Below are positions 5,320 to 8,434 of a stretch of DNA of 8,434 nt, piece by piece. The stretch's first letter is position 1; every line of letters starts with the position of its first letter. The position numbers and the translations under genes were made by a program. Source of the DNA: Nitrospirota bacterium (GTDB lineage: Bacteria; Nitrospirota; Thermodesulfovibrionia; Thermodesulfovibrionales; SM23-35); NCBI GenBank assembly GCA_016212245.1, contig JACRGU010000093.1:1-8434 (forward strand), written 5' to 3'. A model generated the notes under the pieces. The model was not told where the DNA came from. It searched no databases and worked only from the letters and a program-made list of their open reading frames with translations.

Positions 5320-7071
5320 TTATCCCTTTAACATCTTCTTTATTGCACATTCTCTCAGGGTAACCAGACCTTCTCCTTTTGCAATCTTTTTAATATCAGA
5401 AGGTGTTGCCTTATTATCTATGGCTGCCCTTATCCTTTCTGTGATCTCCATTACCTCAAAGATGCCTGTTCTTCCAAGATAACCTGTGCCTCTGCATTGA
5501 GGACATCCTCGTCCTATAGAGACTTTTATATTTTTAAACTTATCATAGTTGATGCCCAGCACATAACACTCATCTTCAGAGAGATTATATTGTTCAACAC
5601 AGTAATGACAGACCTTTCTTACAAGTCTCTGGGCTACTACCCCGATCAGTGTAGAATTTATTAAGAAAGACGGGACTCCGATGTCGAGGAGGCGAGTGGC
5701 AGAGCTCGGCGCATCATTGGTATGGAGGGTTGAGAGCACAAGATGCCCTGTAAGTGCAGCCTGTATAGCATTATCTGCTGTCTCAAGGTCTCTTATCTCA
5801 CCAACCATGATTATATCGGGGTCCTGTCTGAGGATTGTCCTCAGACTGCTTGCAAATGTAACCCCTATCTGCGGCTGGACTGCTGTCTGATTGAATCTAT
5901 CATAGACCATTTCTATGGGGTCTTCTATAGTTGTAAGATTAACCTCTGAAGTTGATAGGGTCTTTAAGGCTGAGTAGAGGGTCGTTGTTTTTCCACTTCC
6001 TGTAGGGCCTGTGACAAGGATGAGTCCATGGGGGCTTGATATAAAAGACCTGAAAAGTCTTAATTCCTTCTCCATGAATCCGAGCTCCTCGATATCCTGC
6101 ATCAGGACATTTGGATCAAAGATCCTTATAACAACCTTTTCACCAAATGCGACTGGAAGGGTTGATACACGAAGTTCTATCTCCTTACCATCCTGGTCGG
6201 TCTTAATCCTTCCGTCCTGTGGCCTCCTCTTTTCTGCTATATCCATTCTTGCGAGTGTCTTGATACGCGATGTTATTGCAGGATGGACAGCCCTTGGCAT
6301 TCTGTGGATATCATGCAAGATTCCATCAATCCTGAACCTTATGAGGCTGTTGTCTCTTTTTGGTTCAATGTGTATGTCAGAGGCCCTCTGTGAATAGGCA
6401 TAATGTAAAAGATATTCAACAGCATTAATAATATGCTGGTCTGTAGCATCGAGCTCTGAGATTGACTTTAACTTTACATACTGTTCAAGATTGCCGAGGT
6501 CTATACGTGAGGCGAGCTCCCTCTGTGCTGCAGCAACAGAGGACTTAAAGCCATAAAACTCCGTTATTATTCTATGGATGTCTGATTTCGTGGAAACAAC
6601 AGTTTTTATATCATATCCGGTTGACCGCTCTATGCCATCAATACCTTCCCTGTCAAATGGATTTGAAGTAGCTACTGTCAGTGTGTTATTTGAAAGCTCA
6701 ATTGGTACTAATTGATGCTTAAAGGCATAAGGCCGGGATATAATCCTTGTTACCACATCAGAGTCGAGTTTTAAGGGGTCTATTTTTAAGAAAGGCATAC
6801 CAAGGTGTTTTGCAATTTCTTCAATGATAATCTCCTCTGTGAGATATCCGTCCTCTTCCCCTGGCAGATTGAATTTGAGGGAATCAATAATGTCAATAAT
6901 AGAAATATTAGACTGCTCTATCCTGCCCCGTCTTAAATACATACCCTTTGACTTAAGGAGTCTTGCCCGCTGGACGTCTTCCTTTGAGAGGACTACTGCT
7001 ATCTGCTCTTTAGATAGAAGTCCTCTATGGGAAAGGATATTCAGGATGGTGTTCTTTGCTTTTTCATCCAT
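5320..7071 (-). CDS. GspE/PilB-family secretion or type IV pilus assembly ATPase
   Basis: A 583-residue hexameric ATPase of the type II secretion/type IV pilus family, which powers pseudopilus or pilus extension from the cytoplasmic face of the inner membrane. The N-terminal 75 residues are not recognisable; residues about 76-174 look like the T2SSE_N/MshEN domain. The catalytic core has Walker A GPTGSGKT (355-362, Lys361), an Asp box TIEDPIE (381-387), Walker B DIIMVGE (419-425), a His box TGHLVLSTLHTND (441-453), and a zinc-binding pair CHYC (488-491) and CPQC (523-526). It has the extension-type features (zinc cysteines, GE in Walker B) and not those of a PilT retraction ATPase. Start ATG 7071 has no clear Shine-Dalgarno and lies 5 nt after the stop of the M23 peptidase gene, implying translational coupling. 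No other pil or gsp gene is visible, so PilB versus GspE cannot be decided here. Confidence 0.93.
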   Translation of the reverse strand: MDEKAKNTILNILSHRGLLSKEQIAVVLSKEDVQRARLLKSKGMYLRRGRIEQSNISIIDIIDSLKFNLPGEEDGYLTEEIIIEEIAKHLGMPFLKIDPLKLDSDVVTRIISRPYAFKHQLVPIELSNNTLTVATSNPFDREGIDGIERSTGYDIKTVVSTKSDIHRIITEFYGFKSSVAAAQRELASRIDLGNLEQYVKLKSISELDATDQHIINAVEYLLHYAYSQRASDIHIEPKRDNSLIRFRIDGILHDIHRMPRAVHPAITSRIKTLARMDIAEKRRPQDGRIKTDQDGKEIELRVSTLPVAFGEKVVIRIFDPNVLMQDIEELGFMEKELRLFRSFISSPHGLILVTGPTGSGKTTTLYSALKTLSTSEVNLTTIEDPIEMVYDRFNQTAVQPQIGVTFASSLRTILRQDPDIIMVGEIRDLETADNAIQAALTGHLVLSTLHTNDAPSSATRLLDIGVPSFLINSTLIGVVAQRLVRKVCHYCVEQYNLSEDECYVLGINYDKFKNIKVSIGRGCPQCRGTGYLGRTGIFEVMEITERIRAAIDNKATPSDIKKIAKGEGLVTLRECAIKKMLKG

Positions 7072-7076
7072 AATTC

Positions 7077-7943
7077 TTAAATAATATCATACGAGCTTTT
7101 TAAAAGTTTAAGTTTTATGACAGAAAGTGGATTAACACTCACTCCCTGAATCTTCATGCCCAGATGAAGGTGAGACCCTGTAGCCCTTCCACTTGATCCC
7201 ACCCACCCGATAACATCACCTTTTGATACCTTCTGGCCTGTCTTTACCCTGAATTTAGAAAGGTGCATATATATCGAATAAATCCCCTGACCATGATTGA
7301 GGATTATTGTGTTACCTCCAAAGAAAAGGTTTTCTGCAAACACAACAATCCCGTTATTCATTACCTTAACCTCTTCTCCTTCCTGACCTCTGAAGTCAAC
7401 CCCTGTATGCACACTCTTCTTCTTACTGTTTATGATACGCTTTGCCCCGAATGCTGTTAGTATCTCACTCTGAAGGGGGACAACAAAACTGCCTTCCCAT
7501 ATTTTTTCGGATTCAACAGGCCATATTAATGACACTCTTTCAGCCTCTCTGTTTGCCCTGCACTCGTCTTCAGGGCTCAGGAATACCATATCCTCAGGAA
7601 GCGTCAATCTCTGTATTGGAAATCGGGCCTTATTTACCTTTATTCTCAGTTTTTTCTTCTGCTCACCCTGCTTTATCTCTATCAAATATGGACCTGGCTT
7701 TGTGTTAAGGTTAATCGCTGATACAGCCTTGAAAATCCCATCCCCGATTTTGTTGAAATAGAGTTTTCTTTTTCCAAAATATGCCTCAGGCTCGATGGAG
7801 GATTCACTATATATGATTAGGGCAAAGGCATCACCCTGTTTTAAAACTTGAGGTTCGACCTCTGTCTGAAAGGCATAAACAGGAGGAATACCTGAAAATA
7901 AGATAATAATCAAGATGATAGTAGTGAAGATCATCTGCTGCAT
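7077..7943 (-). CDS. secreted M23-family (LytM-type) peptidoglycan endopeptidase
   Basis: A 288-residue exported metallopeptidase that should cut peptide cross-links in peptidoglycan. Residues 1-24 form a signal peptide (hydrophobic core about 5-17, cleavage probably after VYA, before Phe25), so it acts in the periplasm. Residues about 25-110 look like a beta-rich N-terminal domain, and the C-terminal LytM domain covers about 165-280. Metal ligands are intact: His179 and Asp183 in HTGVDFRG, and His260 in the HLH motif (His258-Leu-His260); His227 in IYMHLSKF completes the active site. An active enzyme is therefore expected, unlike the degenerate EnvC/NlpD type. The frame extends upstream to 8072, but that stretch is not signal-like. 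ATG 7943 gives a clean signal peptide, and ATG 7934 is an alternative. A TATAAT (7958-7953, minus strand) lies just upstream. The ATPase gene follows after 5 nt, suggesting an operon. Confidence 0.9.
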   Translation of the reverse strand: MQQMIFTTIILIIILFSGIPPVYAFQTEVEPQVLKQGDAFALIIYSESSIEPEAYFGKRKLYFNKIGDGIFKAVSAINLNTKPGPYLIEIKQGEQKKKLRIKVNKARFPIQRLTLPEDMVFLSPEDECRANREAERVSLIWPVESEKIWEGSFVVPLQSEILTAFGAKRIINSKKKSVHTGVDFRGQEGEEVKVMNNGIVVFAENLFFGGNTIILNHGQGIYSIYMHLSKFRVKTGQKVSKGDVIGWVGSSGRATGSHLHLGMKIQGVSVNPLSVIKLKLLKSSYDII

Positions 7944-7952
7944 TTTCCATAC

Positions 7953-7958
7953 ATTATA
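7953..7958 (-). promoter_or_regulatory. possible -10 box for the M23 peptidase-ATPase pair
   Basis: TATAAT on the minus strand lies about 10 nt before ATG 7943. No good -35 box lies at normal spacing. If it is used, the transcript would be nearly leaderless, consistent with the poor ribosome site at this start. Confidence 0.3.
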
Positions 7959-7974
7959 CCAAAATACCAGAGCC

Positions 7975-8028
7975 CCATATTGAGTAACCTTCAGTGAAGG
8001 GTGCTTTATTTCAGGGTTACCATATTGA
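7975..8028. repeat. 9-bp direct repeat flanking a 36-bp segment with inverted ends
   Basis: CCATATTGA occurs at 7975-7983 and again at 8020-8028. The segment between them begins GTAACC (7984-7989) and its end reads GGTTAC (8015-8020, the last base shared with the second repeat). It lies between the divergent M23 gene and the decayed hydrolase gene. It could be an operator-like pair of sites or a target duplication left around a very small insertion. Confidence 0.45.
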
Positions 8029-8059
8029 CATGCTTGCAGTGTGTTTGTTACTTTTGTGC

Positions 8060-8346
8060 ATGACCCCACCAACCCATTTCCTCCTTAGCTGGCTCGTTGC
8101 CAATATCAGGATGGTGTCACAAAGGGATACACTGTTGATAGTCCTTGCTGGCCTGAGCCCTGACATAGATGGTCTTGGAACCTCGGGTCATGGCAGGAAC
8201 AACTGATTGCACTTTTGAGCATCATCGCCTCTATCTTTATAGCCCGTAAAAGGCGGTGGACTATCGTAGGGCTATTCTATAAAAAGGCAGACAACAGGGT
8301 GATGGAGGTTATAGACAGGTTCCCATGTCGAATTGTTTACCGTTAG
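8060..8346 (+). pseudogene. decayed YdjM-like membrane metal-dependent hydrolase
   Basis: From ATG 8060 the first frame reads MTPPTHFLLSWLVANI, then LIVLAGLSPDIDGLG, the N-terminus of the YdjM/PF04307 family of inner-membrane metal-dependent hydrolases. It then runs into a stop at 8204-8206 after only 48 residues. The frame two bases over stays open from about 8176 to a stop at 8344-8346 and encodes a membrane segment (LIALLSIIASIFIARKRR) followed by FYKKADNRVMEVIDRF, which resembles the family's C-terminal end (KADR..VE.L..RF). The histidine-rich middle, normally more than 80 residues, is missing. The simplest reading is an internal deletion that also shifted the frame. There is no ribosome site before the ATG. 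The N-terminal assignment is fairly secure; the C-terminal one is from memory of the family. Confidence 0.65.
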
Positions 8347-8432
8347 CTTAGTATCATATACTCCACAATCGCAGCGCAGAAGACGATAATGCTTGCTGGT
8401 TTTGTCTTCTTATAGATTCCCCAGAAATCTGC
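8343..8432 (-). CDS. possible 3' end of a minus-strand membrane-protein gene
   Basis: Reading leftward from the right edge, one frame is open to a stop at 8345-8343. It encodes ADFWGIYKKTKPAS, then a hydrophobic run (IIVFCAAIVEYMIL) and a final Ser. This could be the last membrane segment of a protein entering from the right and converging on the decayed hydrolase gene, with the two stop codons overlapping by 2 nt. Only 30 codons are visible, so chance cannot be excluded and the family is unknown. Confidence 0.3.
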   Translation of the reverse strand, partial: ADFWGIYKKTKPASIIVFCAAIVEYMILS

Positions 8433-8434
8433 CC

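Noticed and set aside
8025..8054. TTGACA at 8025-8030 as a promoter for the hydrolase remnant
   Set aside because: The -35 is perfect, but the best -10 candidates at 17-18 nt match poorly and would place the start at the ATG itself.
7944..8072. Upstream 43-residue extension of the M23 peptidase
   Set aside because: It would bury the signal peptide internally and runs through the direct-repeat region; ATG 7943 gives a standard secreted protein.

Overview
The window looks like chromosomal sequence from a Gram-negative, moderate-GC bacterium. Evidence for this is KdsC (Kdo, hence lipopolysaccharide), a PilB/GspE-type secretion or pilus ATPase, and a signal-peptide-bearing M23 peptidase. The protein style and the intergenic repeat families remind me of Nitrospirota or deltaproteobacterial-grade genomes. 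That placement is an inference from impression; no marker gene in the window fixes it.

Layout. Bases 1-846 are the C-terminal nuclease end of a type III restriction (Res) or helicase-nuclease protein that enters from the left edge. A small solitary HicB-like antitoxin gene follows (975-1154). Next comes a tight plus-strand cluster, kdsC-pgsA-plsY (1186-2827), with overlapping or abutting genes for Kdo and phospholipid synthesis. A roughly 112-bp palindromic element built from 9-nt units (2833-2945) separates plsY from queC (2952-3695). QueC carries an in-frame insert made of two blocks of 7-nt tandem repeats. A roughly 173-bp imperfect palindrome (3725-3897) then separates queC from pgi (3934-5274).

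The right half is on the minus strand. An M23 peptidase (7077-7943) and a PilB/GspE-family ATPase (5320-7071) are separated by 5 nt, read toward pgi and are probably translationally coupled. Divergent from them on the plus strand is a decayed YdjM-like membrane hydrolase gene (8060-8346), which appears to have lost its middle and shifted frame. The last 90 bases may hold the 3' end of a minus-strand membrane-protein gene.

Most genes are housekeeping: the outer envelope (kdsC), membrane lipid (pgsA, plsY), queuosine tRNA modification (queC) and sugar metabolism (pgi). The genome-biology interest lies in the repeats: three structurally different elements within about 1.1 kb, one of them inside a conserved enzyme gene. 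I did not find a convincing new multi-gene system.
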